25,492 nucleotides of DNA from Hallerella sp963629575 (GTDB taxonomy: Bacteria; Fibrobacterota; Fibrobacteria; Fibrobacterales; Fibrobacteraceae), in NCBI GenBank assembly GCA_963629575.1, contig CAVGIM010000045.1, forward strand, positions 1 to 25,492. Reading direction: 5' to 3'. A model generated the notes under the pieces. It saw nothing but the letters and a program-made list of their open reading frames with translations, was not told where the DNA came from and made no database searches. This document shows, piece after piece, positions 6,672 to 13,509 of this stretch. Each line of letters opens with the position of its first letter. Position 1 is the first letter of the stretch. The position numbers were made by a program, and so were the translations under genes.

Positions 6672-6794
6672 AGGTAACCTCTAAAATTCAATTTTCAAGA
6701 ATTTAAGTGCGACGTTGCATGCTGCTTTGTCATTCCTGCCATTGCTTGGTCTCGCTCAAGTTTTCTTTACCAAAGCAATTTTTAAAGGTTTCCT
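6672..6794. repeat. Dispersed terminal-inverted-repeat element, copy 2
   Basis: Begins AGGTAACCTCTAAAATTC and ends AATTTTTAAAGGTTTCCT. Read on the minus strand it aligns with copy 1 (1-163), including the shared blocks ATTGCTTTGGT, GAGACCAAGC and GGCAGGAATGA, but it lacks the 39-bp hairpin insertion of copy 1 and has diverged in the middle and at the termini. Both copies are followed by TAGAAT on their right side. Confidence 0.75.
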
Positions 6795-6815
6795 AGAATA
6801 TTCAAATGTCTTTTC

Positions 6816-6836
6816 GGCTTAAGTGTCAAAAAGAGA
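6816..6836. repeat. Left terminal inverted repeat of the IS
   Basis: Begins GGCTTAAGTGTCAAAAAG; pairs with 7878-7898 in inverse orientation with two mismatches. Confidence 0.8.
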
Positions 6837-6865
6837 CCTGAAAAGAGGTCGTTCTCGTTTAAGTG

Positions 6866-7822
6866 TCATTTTGGCACCCAAAATTGCTTGCAGCCCTTTA
6901 GCGCCGGGGGCTGTGGGCGAAAAAAAAGTTCCTCAATCAGCACTTTTCTGCGTTCTGCCGACAGCCCACTGTGCAGTCGCAATTTGTCCTTGACCGACGA
7001 GAACAGCGCCTCCATTTCGTTGTTTGTATTGGGGAGGCCGAGTTCGGGCCTGTCGTAGAAGGTCCACAGCCAGGACATGTTCCTTTTGATGCTGTTGTAT
7101 GCACTTCGCAGGTTCTTGTGGGTGTAGAAGTTCTTCCCCTTTCGTCGGCGGTTCTTTCGTTGAGGAAGCCCTCCCGTTTCGCATGCCATTCGTTCAGCAG
7201 GCCGATGAAAGATTCCTTGTCTGCATGGCACAGGAGACCGGCCAAACCCAGCAGTTCTCTCGACGCCCTCAGTTTCGGATTGGCCGTCAGCTTGTGTCTT
7301 GCCGTCTGCATCTGGTGGAACTGGCAATACTGGAAAGGATAGGCGGAGAGCCTGTCCCGCAGGCCTTTCAGCCCGTCGCTGACGACGCCCCTGAACCCCT
7401 GTTGTTCGAGCGCCTGGACCCTTTCGACATGGTCGCCGACCCGCTCCTTCCTGTCGATGAATTTGTGCCACAGGACGGTTCCCGAAAAGTGGTCCTTGAT
7501 GGCGACCACGCCGAAATTCCAGCCCCAGTAGGCGGCGTCCATCATGGCGACGACGGGCTTTGGCTGAAGCCTGGCGCAAGGCTCGTTTCTGAAGCTCCTC
7601 AGTGCGCGGCAGACGGTACTTCGCGATATTCCAAGCAGACGGGCAATGTCCCTTGTTCCCTGCTTGCCGTTTCGATAAAGTCCCAGGATGTCGGTCTTGG
7701 ACGGCTTTTCCCTGCCTAGAAAATCGCGACGGCAGTCCTTGCAACGCCATTGCTGAACGCCATTTTCTAAACCCTTCTTAATGACGGCCTTTGAGCCGCA
7801 AAAAACGCATTTTTTTTCTCAT
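6866..7822 (-). pseudogene. Frameshifted IS transposase
   Basis: The transposase can be rebuilt from two frames. From ATG 7822 the frame is lost after four codons at an A8 run (complement of 7810-7817); dropping one A gives MRKKCVFCGSKAV and a zinc ribbon (C-x2-C, later WRCKDC), then an HTH-like GTRDIARLLGISRSTVCRAL. The DDE part follows with MDAAYWGW, VVSDGLKGLRD and the YCQFHQM element typical of MULE/IS256 enzymes. Near 7135-7145 the frame must step back by one to continue with NFYTHKNLRSAYNSIKRN and TNNEMEALFSSVK, which holds the catalytic Glu, to the stop at 6866. Two compensating single-base indels make inactivation likely; programmed slippage on A8 is possible but does not explain the second site. 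Confidence 0.75.
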
Positions 7823-7877
7823 ATGACAAAGATATTCCTTGAGGCCAATGTTTACAAGGGATGGATGCATTTTTGGG

Positions 7878-7898
7878 TATCTTTTTGACACTTATGCC
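7878..7898. repeat. Right terminal inverted repeat of the IS
   Basis: Inverse of 6816-6836 with two mismatches; contains TCTTTTTGACACTTATGCC. The 125 bp between this end and the next gene hold only a -10-like box. Confidence 0.8.
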
Positions 7899-8011
7899 AA
7901 TTTTTCTTGCCCGTTTATTGATTCTTAGTTTAGGAAAGTCATTTGTTTTAAGCTTTTTTGCATATGGACGCATGTTGAATTAAATTTGCAATCTTTGCTG
8001 CTTTTTGTAGC

Positions 8012-8017
8012 TATATT
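8012..8017 (+). promoter_or_regulatory. -10 box of the truncated rhs gene, leaderless arrangement
   Basis: TATATT at 8012-8017 lies six bases before the ATG at 8024. No convincing -35 hexamer at normal spacing and no Shine-Dalgarno sequence. Confidence 0.4.
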
Positions 8018-8023
8018 TACAAT

Positions 8024-8587
8024 ATGATTTCAAAAATCATACAGATTTTGTTTGCGCTTTGCTCTATTGTGTTTTCGCAATCTGTGGAAACGGGCGATGC
8101 GTTCAACAAATATATGTCCCCTGATGGAGGAATCAATCCTTTATCGGGAACGGTTAGCTTTAGTGTGCCTCTTGCAACGCTGTCGGCTGGGGATGTGTCC
8201 ACCTCGTTTGCTTTGAATTATTCGGGCAATGTTTCTCAAAGTGTCAAAAATCGTAACGATATAAGTCCAACAGGCTGGGTTGGTTTAGGTTGGTCTATGG
8301 GTTTTGCTAAAATCGTTAGCGAAAATAACCATTCGATGAGTCTTTTAGATGATTTTTATTACTTGATTACCGCAGAGGGTGTGCACTATAAATTGATTTA
8401 TGAAGGAAATCGATGGTGGATTGAAGATCTGCCGTATTGGTTGGTCGAAAGGCATGTGGAAACGAAGAATTTGAATGGCAAAACTTTTGAAATTGTCGTT
8501 GGGTGGGTTTTGACGGATGATTTGGGCAATAAGTACCAATATGGAGATATGTCTTATTGCTTGACCATCTCGGCAACTTCATATTAG
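8024..8587 (+). CDS. Truncated N-terminal part of a secreted Rhs protein
   Basis: 187 residues. A Sec signal peptide (about 1-19, cleavage after SQS or FSQ) is followed by the conserved opening of secreted Rhs/YD-repeat proteins: SPDGGINPLSGTVSFSVPL, a beta-rich segment ALNYSGN and PTGWVGLGWSMG, then LTDDLGNKYQYGDM. Full Rhs proteins of this type exceed 1000 residues; here the frame ends right after the DLGNKYQYG motif with an unrelated tail. It is therefore a remnant of a full gene, cut by recombination or insertion of the downstream modules. The region 8000-9170 is clearly more AT-rich than the neighbouring core genes. Confidence 0.75.
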   Translation: MISKIIQILFALCSIVFSQSVETGDAFNKYMSPDGGINPLSGTVSFSVPLATLSAGDVSTSFALNYSGNVSQSVKNRNDISPTGWVGLGWSMGFAKIVSENNHSMSLLDDFYYLITAEGVHYKLIYEGNRWWIEDLPYWLVERHVETKNLNGKTFEIVVGWVLTDDLGNKYQYGDMSYCLTISATSY

Positions 8588-8616
8588 GATAAATTATCTT
8601 CGTTATATGGATTTTC

Positions 8617-9165
8617 ATGATGCGCGCTTTGATTTGCTGTATTAGTTTACTTTCATTATTTTTATTTGATTGTAGTTTTGGTGAAAGACGAGGAGAACTT
8701 CAAGTTGATTCTTTAAGTGATGCCCGTGGAGAATGTCATCGCTATGAAATGTGTCTTTACAATGATGTAAGATATCATTGCATTATGGATGCCGCTGTAG
8801 TAGATGATATTGTTCACTTTATCGAAAAAGTAGAACATAATATAAAAGATTGTCGCAATTGTTTCATGGATACAACGGTGGTAAATGAATTGCTTCAGAA
8901 TGCAGAAAAACAAGGATATAATACAGAATCTGATACAAGTAATCTATATAAAATCTTTTCTATTGAAGGATATTACGATCCCAGAAAAACAAAGCATGCC
9001 AAACATTCTTGTTGTTACGCAACAAATAAAAGTAATGGTTGTGACACATTAAAAGTAACGACAATTATCAAAGACAAAAAAAATGTTCCTCATGGAAGTT
9101 CATATGAAATTATAAAGGATTCCTCTGGATGGAAAATTCTCAAGAAGGACCTTTGGGTACATTGA
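8617..9165 (+). CDS. Secreted hypothetical protein, candidate orphan immunity protein
   Basis: 182 residues starting at one of two adjacent ATGs (8617, 8620). A hydrophobic signal peptide (about 1-22) ends in LFDCSFG, which is only a poor lipobox. The mature part is charged with several cysteines (CHRYEMC, DCRNC, SCC). AT-rich, unlike core genes. It sits between an Rhs N-terminal fragment and a displaced Rhs tip, and its end overlaps the start of the tip ORF by 37 nt in another frame. The position is that of an immunity gene left behind after its toxin tip was lost; the function is inferred from place only. Confidence 0.6.
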   Translation: MMRALICCISLLSLFLFDCSFGERRGELQVDSLSDARGECHRYEMCLYNDVRYHCIMDAAVVDDIVHFIEKVEHNIKDCRNCFMDTTVVNELLQNAEKQGYNTESDTSNLYKIFSIEGYYDPRKTKHAKHSCCYATNKSNGCDTLKVTTIIKDKKNVPHGSSYEIIKDSSGWKILKKDLWVH

Positions 9166-10469
9166 TTTCGTCGGTTCAACATTTTGGCTTGGCCTATTTC
9201 CCCGTGACGGATGTCCAGGGGAATATAAGGGGCTATGCAAATACGTCGGGAGTCCAGAGCGCATACGCCTATTATCCCTACGGAACGCCAATCGAATTGG
9301 CTCACGGCAATGCCGAAGATTCCAGACGCTGGCAGTCCAAGGAATTGGATTCCGACATAAACAAGTATTACTTCGGAGCACGATTCTATGACCCCCTCTT
9401 TGGACTTTGGCTTACGCCGGACCCTGCAGGACAGTTTGCGAACCCCTATACCTACGGTGGCGACCCGCTGAACTATATAGACCCGAACGGAGAAAGTGTA
9501 ACGGCTGCGATTGTCATTGGAGCTGCGGTTGGAGCGGCGATCGGCGCATCCGTTTCCGCCGTGAATTGCAGCGGTGCGAACGAGGTGGGGTGTGGCAAGG
9601 CGATGGCGCAAGGAGCGGCTGTCGGTGCCGTGGCGGGTGCTGCTAGTGGCGGAGTGGGAAGCGCAGTCAGCGGGGCAATAGGTGGTGTCGGCGGTGCGAT
9701 TGCTGGTGGTGCATCGGGTGGTGCAACAAGTGGAACAATTAATTATTTGGGAAATTCTGTTACTGGCAATGGTTCTGTTGATGGCATGGGCTTATGGACT
9801 GCTTTTTGGCAGGGTGCTGTTGGAGGTGCAGTGAGCGGTGGCGTTGGTGCGTATTTGGGGGACGCAGGTTGGAATTTACTGGGAAATCGGGGCGCGGAAA
9901 TCTTTGCCAGTGGTCTTGGTGGTGGAATAGGTTCCAGATTGAATGGGAATAATTTTTGGGATGGCTTTACTCAGGGTGCTGTCTTAGGACTTGCGTCATC
10001 TATACTAACGGGGTTAATTTCCCCCGATTTTGAATATGACGGAAATAATTTGGGCGAGGCAAAATTACAAAAGGGGGACGTTATTGGTTGGGGATCTGAT
10101 GGGTCCCCAGTGTCAGGAAGTATCATTGCTGTAACCGGAGAAGACTTCTCTCATGTGGGGGTTGTGGATGAAGATGCCCATGGTCTGTTTATTCGGGAAG
10201 CCTCTGGCGAAGGTAAACAAATTGAAACCAAATTAATAGATGGACGATATCAAAATCGGCCTTACAAAGTTTATGGGAATCGACGGATTGTTCAACCATT
10301 CGTGGAACAATCTTATGGTTACAATTTGGTTGAGACGAACTGCACCAGCCAAGCAACGCGCTGGACGGGCATGAGTTTCACGAACAACCCTGGGGTTTTG
10401 TATAGACGAATGAACGGCATTACGCCTTTTTATACCAGTTCTACCTGGCAGAGGTATCATCTATGGTGA
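9129..10469 (+). CDS. Displaced Rhs core and C-terminal tip with a permuted papain-like toxin domain
   Basis: 446 residues. Residues 20-92 are Rhs core (AYFPVTDVQGNIRGYANTSG, YYFGARFYDP), completed by LWLTPDPAGQFANPYTYGGD and NYIDPNG (93-121), the Rhs-associated core end. Residues 122-298 are a long Gly/Ala-rich glycine-zipper segment, probably membrane-active. The tip (about 310-446) has GDVIGWG, SHVGVV with H342, IREASGEG with E357 and ETNCTSQATRW with C405. The order H-E-C with GDV in front is that of permuted NlpC/P60 (YiiX-like) papain folds, known as polymorphic toxin domains. A peptidase, amidase or acyltransferase activity is inferred. The first 19 residues are not Rhs-like, so it may depend on recombination with another rhs gene to be expressed. 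Confidence 0.75.
   Translation: MENSQEGPLGTLISSVQHFGLAYFPVTDVQGNIRGYANTSGVQSAYAYYPYGTPIELAHGNAEDSRRWQSKELDSDINKYYFGARFYDPLFGLWLTPDPAGQFANPYTYGGDPLNYIDPNGESVTAAIVIGAAVGAAIGASVSAVNCSGANEVGCGKAMAQGAAVGAVAGAASGGVGSAVSGAIGGVGGAIAGGASGGATSGTINYLGNSVTGNGSVDGMGLWTAFWQGAVGGAVSGGVGAYLGDAGWNLLGNRGAEIFASGLGGGIGSRLNGNNFWDGFTQGAVLGLASSILTGLISPDFEYDGNNLGEAKLQKGDVIGWGSDGSPVSGSIIAVTGEDFSHVGVVDEDAHGLFIREASGEGKQIETKLIDGRYQNRPYKVYGNRRIVQPFVEQSYGYNLVETNCTSQATRWTGMSFTNNPGVLYRRMNGITPFYTSSTWQRYHLW
9185..9395 (+). repeat. 211-bp direct repeat, copy A (Rhs core)
   Basis: Identical base for base to 11847-12057 as far as I could compare. It starts TGGCTTGGCCTATTTCCCCG and ends CGATTCTATGACCCC, within the Rhs core just before the variable tip. 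Confidence 0.92.
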
Positions 10470-10969
10470 ATTTAAAAAATACAATATTAGCCTTTTTCTG
10501 TATGGTCTTGTGCGGATGTTTTGTAAATCATCTGCTAAACTATCCGTTTCGTTTGATGGAAAATATAGCTTCCCTTCCAATAGACTTCGATAGCAGGGAC
10601 TCATTGGTTTTTGAGTTTGATAATATCAAGTCTGAAAAGATATTCTATCTTTATCGTCAAAATCTCCAGGGTCCTTATAGCGTTGATATATGTACGGATG
10701 ATGATTATATGGATAATTTTAATGTAAAAATTACCGTTACAATGATTGTTGGTGGTATAGAGCACAAAGAAGTCAATACGCGTTTATTCTATGGGGGATT
10801 GGGCTGTAATGCTAATGGTTGGACTGTGGGTAGCTTTAGTCTTCCTAAGGATTTTAATCGAAATCAAAAGTTGACGATAATTCTTCAAATCTTGGAAGAT
10901 AAAGATGGCTTTCTTAAGAAACTGAAAAATCCAAAGTTGGTTCTTTGGGCTGGGACAGGAACATTCTAA
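10463..10969 (+). CDS. Putative lipoprotein immunity protein
   Basis: 168 residues. The N-terminus MVNLKNTILAFFCMVLCGC is a lipoprotein signal with lipobox LCGC (Cys19). The rest is a small beta-rich domain with no family I recognise (ending NPKLVLWAGTGTF). The ATG lies inside the end of the toxin ORF (CTATGGTGA, 7-nt overlap), the usual layout for an Rhs tip and its immunity gene. A periplasmic lipoprotein would fit a toxin that acts in the periplasm, such as a papain-fold peptidoglycan or lipoprotein amidase. Assignment is by context. Confidence 0.65.
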   Translation: MVNLKNTILAFFCMVLCGCFVNHLLNYPFRLMENIASLPIDFDSRDSLVFEFDNIKSEKIFYLYRQNLQGPYSVDICTDDDYMDNFNVKITVTMIVGGIEHKEVNTRLFYGGLGCNANGWTVGSFSLPKDFNRNQKLTIILQILEDKDGFLKKLKNPKLVLWAGTGTF

Positions 10970-12132
10970 TGAATGAAATTTGCTGGACGCAAAAGTCAAC
11001 AAGAACTAGAACTTATGACAACAAGGGACGCCTCGTTGAAACACGCGAAGGCAATTCTATGTTGGCTAGCTATACGTACAGTGCAAATGGGAATGTTGTA
11101 TCCAAACATTATTACGATGCGGGAACCGAGGTGCTTGCGAAAACCGTTCGCCGTGATGTATATGGAAGGCCCGTCGTACTGGACTATAGGAACGGCTCTA
11201 CGGGGCTTTATTCCGAGAGCATATCGTATGAAAGTCCCTTGTCCGTGCGACAGGCGATCGTAACGAGGGTGTGGGACCATGCCGGTTCGGCAGGGCGAGT
11301 CGTCGAGAACGCGACCTACACGTATGACTATCTTGGCCGCCTCGCGGAAATGTCCGGGACTAGGAATGCAAGCTATCGCTATGACGAACTTGGACGCTTG
11401 ACACGGAAAACCGAGGGAAACCAGGCCATTGGCTATGACTATGCGGACCAAGGCTATTACCATCCGAGCGGGATGGCGATTTCGGGGCGAAGTTACACGC
11501 CGTATGAATATTATTCCTACGATGCTTCGGGAAATGTCTGGCTGGACCGCTATGCACGAGCCTCCTACGAACTGGATTCCAGGGCGTTGCCGGAAAAGGT
11601 GCGACTGTATCCTGAAGTCCCGCCGGGAATCTCGCTGGAAAATTTGGATGATTTCGAGTCCTTAGAATTGTCTCAAATCCGCATGGCCTATGACGAAAAC
11701 GGGCAACGAGTGTGTTTTAATTACAGTGACGGAAGTTCTGGTTACGTGGAGGCGAACCTGAGTGGGGTGGGCGTTTACCGCAAGGATGGAACAGGAGATT
11801 ATTCTCTTGTACGAGAGGATTTGATTGCTGGAGGCTATCGCAAAAATGGCTTGGCCTATTTCCCCGTGACGGATGTCCAGGGGAATATAAGGGGCTATGC
11901 AAATACGTCGGGAGTCCAGAGCGCATACGCCTATTATCCCTACGGAACGCCAATCGAATTGGCTCACGGCAATGCCGAAGATTCCAGACGCTGGCAGTCC
12001 AAGGAATTGGATTCCGACATAAACAAGTATTACTTCGGAGCACGATTCTATGACCCCTCTCTTTGGTCTCTGGCTTCCGACAGAAAACGCCGCCAAAAAG
12101 GCGGCGTTTCGAATTTTGACTTTTCCCTCTAG
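10969..12132 (+). CDS. Rhs/YD-repeat core fragment without a toxin tip
   Basis: 387 residues from ATG 10969, which overlaps the stop of the immunity gene by one base (TAATG). YD repeats are plain: RTYDNKGRLVETR, YTYDYLGRLAEM, YRYDELGRLTRK, YYSYDASGNV, then the core shared with the upstream tip (DVQGNIRGYANTSG to YYFGARFYDP). Exactly after RFYDP the frame is broken: an extra base turns the expected DPSLGLWL into DPSLWSLASD and the ORF ends 25 residues later, after passing through a terminator. It thus lacks both the N-terminus and a toxin, and is a broken remnant of an rhs gene. Confidence 0.75.
   Translation: MNEICWTQKSTRTRTYDNKGRLVETREGNSMLASYTYSANGNVVSKHYYDAGTEVLAKTVRRDVYGRPVVLDYRNGSTGLYSESISYESPLSVRQAIVTRVWDHAGSAGRVVENATYTYDYLGRLAEMSGTRNASYRYDELGRLTRKTEGNQAIGYDYADQGYYHPSGMAISGRSYTPYEYYSYDASGNVWLDRYARASYELDSRALPEKVRLYPEVPPGISLENLDDFESLELSQIRMAYDENGQRVCFNYSDGSSGYVEANLSGVGVYRKDGTGDYSLVREDLIAGGYRKNGLAYFPVTDVQGNIRGYANTSGVQSAYAYYPYGTPIELAHGNAEDSRRWQSKELDSDINKYYFGARFYDPSLWSLASDRKRRQKGGVSNFDFSL
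11847..12057 (+). repeat. 211-bp direct repeat, copy B (Rhs core)
   Basis: Exact copy of 9185-9395, 2662 bp downstream in the same orientation. Recombination between them would remove the toxin tip and its immunity gene. Confidence 0.92.
12085..12109. terminator. Bidirectional terminator between the rhs fragment and metY
   Basis: AAACGCCGCC (12085-12094) pairs perfectly with GGCGGCGTTT (12100-12109) around AAAAA. Read from the metY side it is followed by TTTTCTG. It lies inside the 3' end of the rhs fragment ORF, a further sign that this ORF end is not genuine. Confidence 0.85.
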
Positions 12133-13412
12133 ATTTTTTCGAAAGCCTGTTTCATATCGGCGACGAGGTCGTCTGCGTTTTCGATACCCACGGAAAGGCG
12201 AATCAGGTCGGGCCGGATTCCGCTTGCGATGAGCTGTTCGTCGGTCAGCTGGCGGTGCGTGTGACTTGCCGGGTGGAGAACGCAGGAACGCGCATCGGCG
12301 ACGTGGGTGACTATCGCTATCAGCTTGAGCGAGTCCATGAACCGGATGGATTCTTCTCTTCCGCCCTTGATCCCGAAAGCGAGTACGCCGCAGGGAATTC
12401 CGCCCTGGAACTGCCTTTTGGAAAGTTCGTGATACTTGTCTGATTCGAGCCCTGCGAAATTGACCCAGGCGACTTTTGGATGGTTCTCCAGGAATTTTGC
12501 GATTTTCAAGGCGTTTTCGCAATGTTTCGGCATTCGTAGCGCGAGGGTTTCTAGCCCGACGTTCAGGAGAAAAGAATTTTCCGGTGACTGGATGCTTCCG
12601 AAGTCGCGCATCAGCTGGGCGGTCGCCTTGACGATATAGCCCTTTTTGCCAAAAGCCTTGCTGTAGGCGAGACCGTGATAGGATGGATCGGGTTCTGTCA
12701 TTCCCGGGAACTTGTCGTGATGAGCTTCCCAGTCGAAGTTTCCGCTGTCGATGATTGCGCCGCCGACGGTCATCGCGTGACCGTCCATGTATTTTGTCGT
12801 TGAATGGGTGACGATGTCCGCCCCGAATTCAAACGGCCGGCATAGAATCGGCGTGGCAAACGTATTGTCGATGATGAACGGTACACCGTGCCTGTGCGCA
12901 ATGTCTGCAAACTTCTCGATGTCCGTGATGTGGCATGTCGGATTGGAAATGGTTTCTCCGAAGAGAGCCTTTGTGTTGGGGCGAAACGCCTTTTCGATTT
13001 CTTCTTCGCTTGCGTCCGGATCGACGAACGTGCATTCGATGCCGAGCTTTTTCATGGTGACGGCAAAGAGATTGTAGGTGCCGCCGTAGATTGCGGAGGA
13101 ACTGACGAAATGATCGCCCGATTCGCAGATGTTGAAAATGGCGAAAAAATTGGCGGCCTGTCCGGAGCTGGTGAGCATTCCGGCGACTCCGCCTTCGAGT
13201 TCCGTTATCTTTTGGGCGACGGCATCGTTTGTCGGGTTCTGGAGGCGCGTGTAGAAATAGCCTTCCGCCTTGAGGTCGAACAGGTCCGCCATCTGGGCGC
13301 TCGTGTCGTACTTGAAAGTCGTGCTCTGGTAAATCGGAAGAATTCTCGGCTCGCCTTTTTTGGGTGACCATCCGGCCTGGACGCATAGCGTTTCGTTGTC
13401 AAGTTTCTGCAT
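12129..13412 (-). CDS. metY: O-acetylhomoserine sulfhydrylase (MetY)
   Basis: A PLP enzyme of the Cys/Met metabolism family that makes homocysteine from O-acetylhomoserine and sulfide, a late step of methionine synthesis. From ATG 13412 it has 427 residues, the MetY length, longer than the related 380-400-residue MetB/MetC. Visible: YTRLQNPT (54-61), TSSGQAANFF (81-90), FIIDNTFATP with D182, and the PLP lysine K207 in THSTTKYMDGH, plus the C-terminal RLSVGIENADDL. An open frame extends 32 codons further upstream, but MQKLDNETLCVQAGW is the family start and AAAGGA lies 6 bases before it. The 97-nt upstream gap has no SAM riboswitch that I can see. A strong hairpin ends it. Confidence 0.92.
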   Translation of the reverse strand: MQKLDNETLCVQAGWSPKKGEPRILPIYQSTTFKYDTSAQMADLFDLKAEGYFYTRLQNPTNDAVAQKITELEGGVAGMLTSSGQAANFFAIFNICESGDHFVSSSAIYGGTYNLFAVTMKKLGIECTFVDPDASEEEIEKAFRPNTKALFGETISNPTCHITDIEKFADIAHRHGVPFIIDNTFATPILCRPFEFGADIVTHSTTKYMDGHAMTVGGAIIDSGNFDWEAHHDKFPGMTEPDPSYHGLAYSKAFGKKGYIVKATAQLMRDFGSIQSPENSFLLNVGLETLALRMPKHCENALKIAKFLENHPKVAWVNFAGLESDKYHELSKRQFQGGIPCGVLAFGIKGGREESIRFMDSLKLIAIVTHVADARSCVLHPASHTHRQLTDEQLIASGIRPDLIRLSVGIENADDLVADMKQAFEKI

Positions 13413-13509
13413 ACTGTTCCTTTTGCGTAAATGTGAATTTATGCATAAAAATAAATAATTATCGTCAAAATGGGAAGTTATTTTTTCCGGGAAAAAAATT
13501 TTCTCCATT

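Larger units (their letters stand above)
6816..7898 (-). mobile_element. Insertion sequence, IS256 superfamily (IS1249-like)
   Basis: A 1083-bp element bounded by 21-bp imperfect inverted repeats (6816-6836 and 7878-7898; 19 of 21 match; shared core TAAGTGTCAAAAAGA). It carries one transposase gene on the minus strand, now frameshifted. I see no clear target duplication: the 9 bases outside each end differ. A second TAAGTGTCA lies inside the left end at 6860. The assignment to IS1249-like elements rests on the zinc-ribbon N-terminus and the TNNEMEALF...HSGLS ending. Confidence 0.75.

Noticed and set aside
6807..7907. Target-site duplication around the IS
   Set aside because: Flanking 8-9 bases on the two sides do not match; either decayed or lost by rearrangement.
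7767..7973. 68-residue ORF antisense, upstream of the transposase
   Set aside because: It overlaps the IS right end and the first transposase codons in another frame; no domain.
13413..13508. Upstream extension of metY
   Set aside because: AT-rich, low complexity, no homology; a ribosome binding site supports ATG 13412.
13413..13509. SAM riboswitch before metY
   Set aside because: The region is only 97 nt and AT-rich, with none of the conserved stems; only a possible TTGACG -35 box is seen.
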